Source: an uncultured Clostridia bacterium (GTDB taxonomy: Bacteria; Bacillota; Clostridia; TANB77; CAG-508). Taken from it: 54,819 nt of DNA. This document shows positions 16,459 through 25,550 of this stretch, piece after piece. Numbering within the stretch: the stretch's first letter is position 1; each line of letters starts with the position of its first letter. The position numbers were made by a program, and so were the translations under genes. The stretch covers positions 1-54,819 of the forward strand of contig CAJFLB010000014.1 in the NCBI GenBank assembly GCA_904387305.1. The letters run 5' to 3'. Under the pieces are notes generated by a model. It searched no databases. It had not been told where the DNA came from and saw nothing but the letters and a program-made list of their open reading frames with translations.

Positions 16459-17085
16459 TCAGAAAACTAGATCATTTTTTTCCGCTAAGATTTCGTTTAC
16501 AAAGTCTGAAATTTTATTAATAGCTGTTTTGATTGTTATTTTTCCGTCAAATTTCAGATATCTGGCCAGTTTTCCAATCATAAGATCAACGTCATCATAC
16601 CCGTTTCTACCTGCTGTATGATTTAAGACTTCTTTAAAAGTGTCCTTGGGCTTGAGCATACGTCGCTTGCATACCGCAGTCATTAAATCTGTTTCCTCTG
16701 GCGTTGCAGTTATGCCTTTTTCGGCCTCCTTTATTTCAAGTATTGCATTAATTCGAATTTCATTTGCAATACTCGAAATGTAAAACATAACGGCTCCTTC
16801 TTTATCAAGCTTTTTACTCTTGCGAGTATAGACGCTCTGAATAGAGTCCGCCATTAGTCCATACACTGGCACTCCATTCGGAATCTGCATTGGAGAATTT
16901 TCCTCCGCAATCTGCATGAGCTCATTTTCCGTGAGAGCTGGATTTTCCAAGTAGCTCATAATGGCTACTTCTAGAAGCTGTTCTCCTATACAGGAGAAGT
17001 TTACATTCGTTCTCCGAAGAAGTAATCGCATTTCTGCATAGCCTCTTCTTTGTTTCATCTCCATCAAAAAATTTTTTTTGCACAT
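16459..17085 (-). CDS. 208-aa hypothetical protein, single-gene cassette
   Basis: Starts at an ATG preceded by AAAGGAGGGCACATATT; the longer frame upstream is not needed. The product begins MCKKNFLMEMKQRRG, is soluble and helix-rich, and has a basic centre (CKRRMLKPKD). Codons are clearly richer in G and C than those of recG next door. The gene has a consensus promoter. No family recognised. Confidence 0.7.
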   Translation of the reverse strand: MCKKNFLMEMKQRRGYAEMRLLLRRTNVNFSCIGEQLLEVAIMSYLENPALTENELMQIAEENSPMQIPNGVPVYGLMADSIQSVYTRKSKKLDKEGAVMFYISSIANEIRINAILEIKEAEKGITATPEETDLMTAVCKRRMLKPKDTFKEVLNHTAGRNGYDDVDLMIGKLARYLKFDGKITIKTAINKISDFVNEILAEKNDLVF

Positions 17086-17167
17086 AATATGTGCCCTCCT
17101 TTTCTTTTGTTTAAAACAAGGAAATAAATTCCTGTTAGTAGTTACACATGTCATAAGACATAACCGT

Positions 17168-17196
17168 ATTATATCACAATTTACATAATTCTTCAA
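17168..17196 (-). promoter_or_regulatory. Promoter of the 16459-17085 cassette
   Basis: Minus strand: -35 TTGAAG, 17-bp spacer with ATTATGTAAATTG, extended -10 TGATATAAT. It starts 4 bp beyond the recG stop. Confidence 0.7.
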
Positions 17197-17199
17197 ATA

Positions 17200-19245
17200 T
17201 TATATCTCTATTCTCTTTGTAAATTTATCTCTAATTAATCTTTTCAATCTTACATTTTCTTCTTTTTCTAATTTTGGATCTTTATCAATAATTTTAATAG
17301 CTGCCTCTTGTGCCACTTTTAATATATTCATATCTTCAAATAGATTGGCAATTTTAAATTCTGGAAGTCCATGTTGCATCGTTCCAAAGAAATCTCCTGA
17401 GCCTCTTAATTCTAAGTCTTTTTCTGAAATAATAAATCCATCATTGGTATCACACATAACTTTCATTCTTTTTCTAACAGTTTCACCTTTGCCTTCATAT
17501 TTTAGAATACAATATGATTTATATTCTCCTCTTCCTACTCTTCCTCTTAATTGGTGTAATTGTGCTAAACCAAATCTTTGAGCATCTTCTATAACCATAA
17601 TATTGGCATTTGGTACATCTACACCAACTTCAATAACGGTTGTGGAAATTAATATGTCAATCTCTTTATTTTTAAATTTCATCATAATGTCATCTTTATC
17701 TTTTGCCTTCATTTTTCCATGTATGTATTCTACTCTATATTCTTGAAAGATTTCTGTTTTACATTTTTCATATAATTTTTCTACTGATTTTAAATCTAAT
17801 TCTTCATTTTCTTCTACCAATGGACATACAATATATGCTTGTCTACCTTCTTTTAATTGTACTTTTATAAAGTTATTAATTCTGTCTTCCATTCCTTTGG
17901 TTACTGCAAATGTATCAATCTTTTTCCTGTTTGGTGGTAATTCATCAATAATAGAGATGTCTAAGTCTCCATATAATATTAAAGCTAGTGTTCTAGGAAT
18001 TGGTGTTGCTGTCATAACCAATACATCTGGATTTTGCCCTTTTTCAACAATGGTTGTTCTTTGTTTTACACCAAAACGATGTTGTTCATCTGTTACGACT
18101 AGTCCTAAATTTTTAAATTCTACATTTTCTTGTAATAATGCATGTGTTCCAATTAAAATATCTATTTCTCCATTTTTTAATCTTTCTAGTAGTTCTGTTT
18201 TTTTCTTTTTGGTCATTGCTGAAATTAATAACTCACATTTAATATCTAATTCATCAAATGTCTTTTTAAAGTTTTCTAAATGTTGTGTTGCAAGAATGGC
18301 TGTTGGTGCCATAATGGCTGCTTGATAACCACATTTTACTGCTTTATATGCTGCACACATGGCAATAACGGTTTTTCCTGAACCAACATCTCCTTGTAAT
18401 AATCGATTCATTGGTTTTTCAGATTCCATATTATTATCAATTTCTTCTAGGACTCGTCTTTGGGCATTAGTCAAGCGAAATGGTAATTTGTTAATGATAT
18501 CTGACATATGAACATCTTTACTAAACTGAATTCCTTTTTCTTCATTGATGTAACTATTTTTTAATTCTAATAAAGCTAATTGCATGGTTAATAATTCTTC
18601 AAAAGCTAATCGATTTCTTGCAATATTGAAATCTTTAAATTCTTGTGGAAAATGAATACTTTTTGTTGCTTCATTAATCCCCTCTAATTTATGTTCTTTT
18701 AAAATATAATCTGGTAAAGTTTCTTCCAAATTTCCTTCTACTTCTTTTATTGCATTTTCCATAATCCTTCTAATCGTATTTTGTGATAAACTAAATGTTA
18801 GTGGATATATGGGAATAATTTTTCCAGTATTTGATGATTTTCCTTCTTCATCAAAAACAGGTGAATTTATGGTAATTCTTCCAAAAGTATTATTCACTTT
18901 TCCATAAAATGTGTATTTCTTTCCTTGTTCAAATTTATTTTTTAAATAACTTTGATTAAACCAAACTGCTGTTGCGACACCTGTTTCATCTCTGATTACT
19001 AATTTTTGCATACTCTTTCCTCTTAGTCTTACATCACTTACTCTACCACTAGCATATGCTTCAATTAATACTTCTTCACCATCTATACATTCTGCAATAT
19101 TTTTTGGTTTACTTCTATCTTCATAAGTTCTTGGATAATATGTAATTAAATCTTTTAATGTAAATATTCCTAATTTATTTAATAGTTTTACTCTATTAGG
19201 TCCTACACCTTTTATATATTTTACATCTTTTTCTAGATCTATCAT
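17200..19245 (-). CDS. recG: ATP-dependent DNA helicase RecG
   Basis: Branch-migrating helicase that remodels stalled forks and junctions. The 681-aa protein has the N-terminal wedge region with an OB fold (about 60-150), Walker A GDVGSGKT (about 285-292), DEQH in place of DExH, TATPIPRT (motif III), and the C-terminal QLRGRVGRG and GDFFGTMQHG segments. It is normal in length. The next gene in its direction is an unrelated cassette. Confidence 0.97.
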   Translation of the reverse strand: MIDLEKDVKYIKGVGPNRVKLLNKLGIFTLKDLITYYPRTYEDRSKPKNIAECIDGEEVLIEAYASGRVSDVRLRGKSMQKLVIRDETGVATAVWFNQSYLKNKFEQGKKYTFYGKVNNTFGRITINSPVFDEEGKSSNTGKIIPIYPLTFSLSQNTIRRIMENAIKEVEGNLEETLPDYILKEHKLEGINEATKSIHFPQEFKDFNIARNRLAFEELLTMQLALLELKNSYINEEKGIQFSKDVHMSDIINKLPFRLTNAQRRVLEEIDNNMESEKPMNRLLQGDVGSGKTVIAMCAAYKAVKCGYQAAIMAPTAILATQHLENFKKTFDELDIKCELLISAMTKKKKTELLERLKNGEIDILIGTHALLQENVEFKNLGLVVTDEQHRFGVKQRTTIVEKGQNPDVLVMTATPIPRTLALILYGDLDISIIDELPPNRKKIDTFAVTKGMEDRINNFIKVQLKEGRQAYIVCPLVEENEELDLKSVEKLYEKCKTEIFQEYRVEYIHGKMKAKDKDDIMMKFKNKEIDILISTTVIEVGVDVPNANIMVIEDAQRFGLAQLHQLRGRVGRGEYKSYCILKYEGKGETVRKRMKVMCDTNDGFIISEKDLELRGSGDFFGTMQHGLPEFKIANLFEDMNILKVAQEAAIKIIDKDPKLEKEENVRLKRLIRDKFTKRIEI

Positions 19246-19335
19246 GTGAATCTCATTCCCTTCTCAAGGTATACATTTTTCTTTCTTCATTCTAACATAC
19301 TGTTTATTTGTATTCAAATCCTTTTTATATTTTTA

Positions 19336-19364
19336 TTGACTTTATATGATTTTATTTATATACT
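19336..19364 (+). promoter_or_regulatory. Promoter of the 19399-19764 cassette
   Basis: -35 TTGACT, 17-bp spacer, -10 TATACT, about 35 bp before the start codon. Confidence 0.65.
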
Positions 19365-19398
19365 TTCTTTATATAAAACTACAGGAGGGTGGTATATT

Positions 19399-19764
19399 AT
19401 GGGTAAAAAGAAAAAACGGAAAAAGAACACAAAAACAAAAGTTGTAAGGAAAACTATTGAGCTTAAACAGCCCATAGGAATTCCTGTTTCCGATTCTGAA
19501 CCTCATCAAACAAAGCAACATTTTAAACTGCTTTCTTTTCCTATGATTTCATTACGCGAGGACTATGATGTCTACCGTATTTTGACAGGAGAAAAAACAG
19601 TTATTGGATACTTTGGGGTTTTTAAATCTGGCATTTTTAATTATGTAGTTGTCAGAGAAAAGAACGAAATAGATGAAACACATCTGCTTCGTTTTCTGAA
19701 AAATTTTATCAGAGATTCTGGCTTGACTCCAATGCTAAATCCACATATGAAAGAATATCTATAG
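19399..19764 (+). CDS. 121-aa hypothetical protein, single-gene cassette
   Basis: Starts MGKKKKRKKNTKTKVVRKT after CAGGAGGGTGGTATATT; the longer upstream reading lacks a ribosome site. The first 20 residues are almost all Lys/Arg/Thr; the rest looks like a small globular domain (YRILTGEKTVIGYFGVFKSG). It is wedged between divergent recG and the SleB-like gene, with its own promoter and terminator. Function unknown; nucleic-acid contact is possible from the basic tail. Confidence 0.65.
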   Translation: MGKKKKRKKNTKTKVVRKTIELKQPIGIPVSDSEPHQTKQHFKLLSFPMISLREDYDVYRILTGEKTVIGYFGVFKSGIFNYVVVREKNEIDETHLLRFLKNFIRDSGLTPMLNPHMKEYL

Positions 19765-19783
19765 TTGCATGACCACACAGAAA

Positions 19784-19828
19784 AGGACAGCGTACTCTAA
19801 AAGAGTATTGCCGTCCTGTTCTTTTTAT
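19784..19828 (+). terminator. Terminator of the 19399-19764 cassette
   Basis: GGACAG and GTCC at the base plus TACTC/GAGTA near the tip form a stem ending in TTCTTTTTAT. It points into the end of the SleB-like gene. Confidence 0.65.
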
Positions 19829-19839
19829 ATGAGAAATTT

Positions 19840-20532
19840 TTATTTACAAAATCTATGTCTTCCAATGGTTACTGTCATTGGTCTTGACCATATCCACTTG
19901 TTTGTTGCTGTTGATGGGTTGAAATAATAGATAGCTCCATAACTCGGATCCCATCCATTAATTGCATCTTGTGCTGCTTTTTTTGCAGTTGCATCTGGTG
20001 TTAAATTGATTTGCCCATCACTAACTGCATCAAATGCACCTGATTGGTATATAACTCCTGAAATAGTATTTGGAAATGAGCTACTTTTCACTCGATTCAT
20101 GACAACTGCTCCAACTGCCACTTGTCCTGTATATGGTTCTCCTCTTGCTTCTCCATATATTAATCTTGCTAACAAATTGACATTACTGCTATTACTAGAA
20201 GATGATGATGAACTTGATGATGAACTTGTAATCCCCATTGCTGCTAATGTTTTCGGTCCAGCAATCCCATCAACTGTTAAACCATTTTTTCTTTGAAAAT
20301 ATCGAACTGCTTCTTGTGTTTGACTACCATATATTCCATCTATATTTCCATTATAATATCCCCATCGTTTTAATTTGGTTTGAATTTGTGTAACCTCATT
20401 CCCTCTTGAACCATATTTTGATAAAGCTTCTACTTCACTATTTCTAAAAAATATATATGCAATGCTACACATCATCAATACAATCATTATGGATGCAACA
20501 AATATTTTCTTTTTACTTTTTTTCAATCTCAT
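19840..20532 (-). CDS. SleB-like cell wall hydrolase with peptidoglycan-binding domain
   Basis: A 230-aa exported wall enzyme. A signal-anchor helix (about 10-29) is followed by a peptidoglycan-binding domain (about 39-98, ending GLTVDGIAGPKTLAAMG), a run of serines (about 103-115), and a Hydrolase_2/SleB-type catalytic domain (about 118-230) with the likely catalytic Glu in IYGEARGEPYTGQ. The family includes spore cortex-lytic enzymes and vegetative wall hydrolases; the window alone does not show sporulation. AAAGGTGATTTGAAG sets the start. Confidence 0.88.
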   Translation of the reverse strand: MRLKKSKKKIFVASIMIVLMMCSIAYIFFRNSEVEALSKYGSRGNEVTQIQTKLKRWGYYNGNIDGIYGSQTQEAVRYFQRKNGLTVDGIAGPKTLAAMGITSSSSSSSSSSSNSSNVNLLARLIYGEARGEPYTGQVAVGAVVMNRVKSSSFPNTISGVIYQSGAFDAVSDGQINLTPDATAKKAAQDAINGWDPSYGAIYYFNPSTATNKWIWSRPMTVTIGRHRFCK

Positions 20533-20601
20533 CTTCAAATCACCTTTGCTAAAAATTCTTATCCTTATTTTTAGCAATATTGGGATTTATTATACATTTT
20601 T

Positions 20602-21627
20602 CTAAGAACAATATCGACAAAGAATTGATTCTAAACCAATTTGTAAATCTATCAATCCTATTTTATAATGATAATCTAAATCTCTTAATTTTTGTAAAAT
20701 TGCCTTTAAATCTTTTTCTTCAAAATATCTTGCTTGTGTTTTATATTTATTGACCAAAAATGTTTGATTTGGTTTTAAATTTAAAGTTGTTATGATATCT
20801 TTATTATATTTTACAGCGATTTTGGTAAGATATAGCTTTTTAAAATGATTATACAATGTAATTAATATTTTTTGTATTGGTTCTTTAGCATATAATAGAT
20901 TTTTCAAAACTTGTAAGGCTTTATCTGTTTCTTTTTTTCCTAAACTATCTGTTAAATCAAATATCACACTTTCTAATTTTTTAATACATAAACTATCAAT
21001 ATCTTCTTTTTGAATGGTTCCATTTTCTCCTGCATATTCAATTAATTTCCTTATTTCATTAATCAATTCTTGCATATTGGTACCACAGCATTCTATAAAA
21101 TACCTCAAATTAGCATCTGATATATTTACTTTATATCCGTTACAAATAGCTTTCATTCTTTTTTCGATTTGAATTGGTTTTTGATATTCAAAGTTACAAA
21201 CTACACCTAACTTATCAATCATTTTATATAATTTTGTTTTGTTATCTACGTCTTCTTCAACAAATACCAAAACTACACTTTCTGCTATTAATTTACTGTT
21301 TGCTTCTAGATACTCTGCTAATCTATCTCTTATTTTTCCAAGTTCTGCATTTTTTCGTTTTCCTTCTTTTTTTAGTATCCCAGAATTTCTCACAATAATT
21401 AATTTTTTTTCATATCCAAATGCTGGTGTTTCTATGTCAGAAATAATTCCACTAATATTGGTATCATCAATCGGTATATAGTTAATTCCTTTTATACATT
21501 CTCCAAATAAATGCTTTATTTTTTTTAGTGCATTTTCCAATAAAAAAAGTTCTTCACCATATAAGAAATAGATATTTTTTAAAATTCCTTGGTTTAGCTC
21601 TTTTTCTAATTCTTCTATCTTTACCAT
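20602..21627 (-). CDS. holA: DNA polymerase III subunit delta (HolA)
   Basis: Clamp-loader subunit that opens the beta clamp. The 341-aa protein matches the delta layout: N-terminal IYFLYGEELFLLENAL, an AAA+-like region without a working P-loop, and a helical C-terminal collar. GGAGGTATT precedes the ATG. It follows ruvC on the same strand across a 191-bp spacer bearing direct repeats. Confidence 0.88.
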   Translation of the reverse strand: MVKIEELEKELNQGILKNIYFLYGEELFLLENALKKIKHLFGECIKGINYIPIDDTNISGIISDIETPAFGYEKKLIIVRNSGILKKEGKRKNAELGKIRDRLAEYLEANSKLIAESVVLVFVEEDVDNKTKLYKMIDKLGVVCNFEYQKPIQIEKRMKAICNGYKVNISDANLRYFIECCGTNMQELINEIRKLIEYAGENGTIQKEDIDSLCIKKLESVIFDLTDSLGKKETDKALQVLKNLLYAKEPIQKILITLYNHFKKLYLTKIAVKYNKDIITTLNLKPNQTFLVNKYKTQARYFEEKDLKAILQKLRDLDYHYKIGLIDLQIGLESILCRYCS

Positions 21628-21646
21628 AATACCTCCACGATTCTGA

Positions 21647-21820
21647 TTTCGTTAATGCATGCTTTTCTTATTGTATAGAAAAAAATCTGCTTTTATCTTG
21701 ACCCTGTATGGATTTTTTCGTATACAAAAAGGTTAAGCTTCTTATATTCGTGAAGTACTGCGAAGCAGTCTTCACATCTGTGCAACAAAATCTCTGATTT
21801 CGTTAATGCACGCTTTTCTT
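21647..21820. repeat. Direct repeats bounding the ruvC-holA spacer
   Basis: CTGATTTCGTTAATGCA followed by [T/C]GCTTTTCTTAT occurs at about 21653-21681 and again at about 21792-21820; the second copy touches the ruvC stop codon. Between them is a GTGAAGACTGC/GCAGTACTTCAC hairpin and a TTGCACAGATGTGAAG segment also found after yvcK. This covers the whole spacer. Confidence 0.6.
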
Positions 21821-22304
21821 ATAACCTTTGTGCAAATTTAGATGAATGTGCATGACAGATTGCCATTGCCATACTATCTGTAACATCATCCAATTTTGGT
21901 AATTTTTCCTCATTTAAAATCATTTTTACCATTCTTTGTACTTGTATTTTATCAGCTCTTCCATAACCTGTAACTGCTTGTTTTACTTGAAGTGGTGTAT
22001 ACTCATATATATTTAGATTATTTTGTCTTGCCGTTACCAAGATAACACCTCTTGCCTGTGCTACATTAATTGCTGTTTTCGCATTGTTATTAAAAAACAA
22101 CTCTTCTATTGCCATAGCATCTGGTTTATATGTTTTGATAATATCATCTAAATCTTTATTAATTTTTTCTAATCTTAACGGAAATGATGTATGTGCTTCT
22201 GTTAATATTGCTCCAGAAGTTTCTAAATGAAATTTATTTCCAATGTAATCTATAATACTATATCCTGTGATTGCAAATCCAGGGTCAATTCCTAATATTC
22301 TCAT
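21819..22304 (-). CDS. ruvC: Crossover junction endodeoxyribonuclease RuvC
   Basis: Holliday-junction resolvase with RNase H-like fold. The 161-aa protein has the first catalytic Asp in ILGIDPGFAITGY, the Glu in AIEELFFNNN and the late acidic pair in DDVTDSMAMAICH. No ruvA or ruvB lies in the window, although they often follow it in other genomes. Confidence 0.95.
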   Translation of the reverse strand: MRILGIDPGFAITGYSIIDYIGNKFHLETSGAILTEAHTSFPLRLEKINKDLDDIIKTYKPDAMAIEELFFNNNAKTAINVAQARGVILVTARQNNLNIYEYTPLQVKQAVTGYGRADKIQVQRMVKMILNEEKLPKLDDVTDSMAMAICHAHSSKFAQRL

Positions 22305-22395
22305 GTTTTCTCTTTCCTTTCTTCAAGCACTTTTTCTTTCGAATTTCTGTTCACATTATATCATAAATTTTTTTAAATTCAAGCATAATTTTTTA

Positions 22396-22443
22396 AGAGA
22401 CAGTTTGAGTCAGATATCTTCATCTGATTCAAACCGCCTCTCC
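22396..22443. other. Hairpin between the 48-aa gene and ruvC
   Basis: AAGAGACAGTTTGAGTCAG and CTGATTCAAACCGCCTCT pair over about 18 bp. No clear T-run follows on either strand, so it may be an RNA-stability or processing structure and not a terminator. Confidence 0.5.
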
Positions 22444-22450
22444 ATTGTCA

Positions 22451-22597
22451 TTAATTTTCATTTTTTAACTTTACATATTTCTTATTTGCATAATAATATG
22501 GATCATTTCTGATAACTTGTTGCATGCATTGATAATATTTCTCAACTTGTAAAGTTTTATTTTCTTCTATCTTTTCTAATAATATTCTTTTATCCAT
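22451..22597 (-). CDS. 48-aa small protein after the 965-aa repeat protein
   Basis: Begins MDKRILLEKIEENKTLQVEK and ends in a Tyr/Lys/Asn-rich tail. Its start lies 3 nt past the stop of the large gene, whose last codons supply the GAAGGAAGATAA ribosome site; translation is probably coupled. Helical and charged, no membrane segment. Family unknown; its position suggests it works with the large protein. Confidence 0.6.
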   Translation of the reverse strand: MDKRILLEKIEENKTLQVEKYYQCMQQVIRNDPYYYANKKYVKLKNEN

Positions 22598-22600
22598 TGC

Positions 22601-25498
22601 TTATCTTCCTTCTTCTTTTTGATTTTGCTGCTCCTTCTCTATGTATTTTTCATCATGCAAACAATATACTGGTATTTTATATTTTCTACAAAATTCTTTA
22701 ATATCATCTGTTAATAGTGAAATGTTATCAATTCCATATGCATCTGGCAATAATCTCCCACCTCTATTTTGATTATTTACTTTACGATGATCTTTATATC
22801 TTCTATTAAATGAGGTTTCATAATAAACATTATTTTGTTCTACCATCTTTGAAATATCCTCAACATTGCAGTGTGATACCAGTGATGAATTTCTCACTAA
22901 TTTAGGTTGATGACTGGTTTGCATATCTTTTTTTCCTATTCCAACTATCATATTGTTATCCATTTTCGTAAATAAGAATCCATTTATATCTCTACTTTTA
23001 AAATTACTATTCTCCACAGCACAACATATATTAGTGGTTCCTTGTTGTCCTTCATAATCTATCCATCTGTTTCTTGCACTTGCTTTTTCTGATTCTTTTA
23101 TTCCAAAAAATGGATTATGCTGTAATACTGTATAATCAATTCCATTGAGATGATATACTTCAACTCCATCTATTTCTTCTTTATAAGCCAATGGGTCTTC
23201 CTCATCTTTTTCTTTTTCAATAATATCTTCTAATCTGTCTATTCCCAACAAATTCTGATTTAAAACATTTGTTTGTTCTTCTTTCGTTTTATTAATAGCT
23301 GTTTGTAAAGCAATTGGGTTTCTTATTCCTTCTTGTTGCATTAAAAAATGTGCAAATTCTTGTACTTTAAATGTATTTTTTTCATTATGTAGAAAACTTA
23401 AAACTTCTAACATTTTCTTTTCATCATTTGTATAAACAGTTTTAGATTCTTTTTGTAAATCATATATTAGATTTAAATATTCTACTGAATCTCCATATTC
23501 AGTTTCATATCCATAATGCATTCCCAAAAAACTAGTACTGATTAATTCTTTTAAATCTTCAATGTCTTGACAGCCTCTCATTTGTTGTTCTAATTCTTGA
23601 TTTGCAATTTCATGATAATTTTGTAATTCAACAAGTGTCTTTATATCATATGGATTTCTGTTAGAACACATTACAGAAATTAAATTTGTATATTGCTTAT
23701 CTGTTAATTCAACATTTCTTGCATTTTCCAATAGTTCTTCTATATAACTATATTCACTTATTGCTTTTTGCATTGTCTCAACATTTTCCCCATATACTTT
23801 TGTAAGTACTGCATAATATGTATGAAACAATTCTTGTTTTTGAGGATTTTTTGTTACATCTAAAAATTCTGAAAAATCTACTAAATTATAACTAATACAA
23901 TCATGTACAAAAGCTTCTCCATATTCACCTAATATATTATCACTAAATATTTCTAATGAATTTATATTATGTGCATCTAATTCTGGTCTAGATTTTAAAA
24001 TTTCATATGCTTTTTCTCCATATGCTTTTTGTATAATTTTCCTAAAAAGTTCTTTATCAGCATTTCCATTTTGTAGATATTCTTCTATTGAAAGTGCAGA
24101 ATTTTTTTCAATGATTGTTTTGTTAAAAATTACTTTTAATTCTTCCAATGGTAATTTTCTTTCTTCAATTGGTTCCACTCCATTGTTTCGACTCACGTTT
24201 TTTTTCTTTTCTTCTATTTCCTTGTCAAAAATAATATCTATACTTTTTTCATATTCTTGTAACTTATCTTCTCCATACATATATGAAAATAATTGCTTAC
24301 ACTCTTCTCTCCCATTTTCTTTATCTAAAAAAAATGCTAAAGAATAATTACTATCGATATTGATTAATTCAGATATTTGTTCTTGACTCAATTTTTGTAT
24401 AATTCTAATTTGCTCTTTATTATATCGTACTTTTCCGTCAGTTATCTGAAGACGTCCAGTACGTAAACTTGCCATTTCATCAATGCACCCAATGGCACTC
24501 ATCATTTTACTATGTAAAATTGTGTCTATGAGTTTATCATTGTTCCACTCTTCTATTCCATCAAATAATTTATAATAGCATAGATTGATATCATCTACAT
24601 AATGATTTTCTATAAAATCTAAATATTTTGTATTATTCATATCATCTTTAAGTAAATTAATTATAATATTACTATCTCTTTCAGTATCTTGACTACTCTT
24701 GCCAAAAAGCTTATATATATTTTTTTGAGTTTCAAAAGGTAATTTTTTCATCAAACTTGGCTTTGCTGATACCATTTCCAATTGTAATTCAAAATCTAGG
24801 TTTGTTATCATATCTGGATTTCTTTCTATCAACATTTTTTTTACGTCATTACTTGCATTTTTTAAACACCTTATATCTTTCTCTATATATTGTAGTTGAA
24901 TTTCTGGTTTTGCATATGCTAATAAATTTGGTTTTTTCTGTATACAGTTTTCTTGTTTCTCTGGTGAAAGATTTCTTAATAAATTTGGTCTTTTTTCTAT
25001 TATATCTTTAACTGTTTCAGAAAAATAATCTATTACATTAGGTAGAACTTCTTCCAATTGTCCCTTTTCTTTAAAAAGTCTCAAGCAGTTAATTTCATCT
25101 GTCCTATCTCCGCTGATATACCTTACAAATGCATATTGTTTATTTTGAATAACCATAAAATCTAAAAGACTATTTTTTTCTTCTTCACTACTATTTTTTA
25201 TATTCAAATATCCTTTTTCTATAAATTCTGCTTTTTTAGGCACTGAAAATTTATGAGCTAAATTTTTTATACCAATTGCAGTTTCTAATTGATATTCTGG
25301 TATTTGTATAATTTGATCCTCTGTTAAATCATTAGTCCTAAACAATGTCCTAATAATGATAGGATTTTCCTTTATATATTCTGGCAATTTTGTATACTCT
25401 TCAAATGATATTTGCTTCCTATTTTCTTGAAATTTTAATCTTGCTTTTTGAAAGATATTTAATTTTTTTCTTTGTTTGACAATTATTTCATTATTCAT
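22601..25498 (-). CDS. Large repeat-containing protein of unknown function
   Basis: A 965-aa cytosolic-looking protein without signal or membrane segments. Residues about 152-262 form helical repeats of exactly 19 residues: PNLL at 171, PNLL at 190, IRCL at 209, PDMI at 228, PSLM at 247. The centre is helix-rich and Glu/Lys/Asn-rich. The last 190 or so residues look like a separate folded domain, with conserved-looking ICCAVENSNF, GKKDMQTSHQP, ETSFNRRY, GGRLLPDAYGID and a Rossmann-like end KIPVYCLHDEKY. The start has AGGAGATACAA. It is on the same strand as GDE (52 nt gap), so probably in that transcript. I do not recognise the family. Confidence 0.75.
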   Translation of the reverse strand: MNNEIIVKQRKKLNIFQKARLKFQENRKQISFEEYTKLPEYIKENPIIIRTLFRTNDLTEDQIIQIPEYQLETAIGIKNLAHKFSVPKKAEFIEKGYLNIKNSSEEEKNSLLDFMVIQNKQYAFVRYISGDRTDEINCLRLFKEKGQLEEVLPNVIDYFSETVKDIIEKRPNLLRNLSPEKQENCIQKKPNLLAYAKPEIQLQYIEKDIRCLKNASNDVKKMLIERNPDMITNLDFELQLEMVSAKPSLMKKLPFETQKNIYKLFGKSSQDTERDSNIIINLLKDDMNNTKYLDFIENHYVDDINLCYYKLFDGIEEWNNDKLIDTILHSKMMSAIGCIDEMASLRTGRLQITDGKVRYNKEQIRIIQKLSQEQISELINIDSNYSLAFFLDKENGREECKQLFSYMYGEDKLQEYEKSIDIIFDKEIEEKKKNVSRNNGVEPIEERKLPLEELKVIFNKTIIEKNSALSIEEYLQNGNADKELFRKIIQKAYGEKAYEILKSRPELDAHNINSLEIFSDNILGEYGEAFVHDCISYNLVDFSEFLDVTKNPQKQELFHTYYAVLTKVYGENVETMQKAISEYSYIEELLENARNVELTDKQYTNLISVMCSNRNPYDIKTLVELQNYHEIANQELEQQMRGCQDIEDLKELISTSFLGMHYGYETEYGDSVEYLNLIYDLQKESKTVYTNDEKKMLEVLSFLHNEKNTFKVQEFAHFLMQQEGIRNPIALQTAINKTKEEQTNVLNQNLLGIDRLEDIIEKEKDEEDPLAYKEEIDGVEVYHLNGIDYTVLQHNPFFGIKESEKASARNRWIDYEGQQGTTNICCAVENSNFKSRDINGFLFTKMDNNMIVGIGKKDMQTSHQPKLVRNSSLVSHCNVEDISKMVEQNNVYYETSFNRRYKDHRKVNNQNRGGRLLPDAYGIDNISLLTDDIKEFCRKYKIPVYCLHDEKYIEKEQQNQKEEGR

Positions 25499-25550
25499 TT
25501 GTATCTCCTAAAAAATCTTTACCATCTAAAAATGATTTGTCATCATCATC

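Noticed and set aside
17897..18325. 142-aa plus-strand ORF inside recG
   Set aside because: Antisense to conserved RecG helicase motifs; no ribosome site and shadow-like composition.
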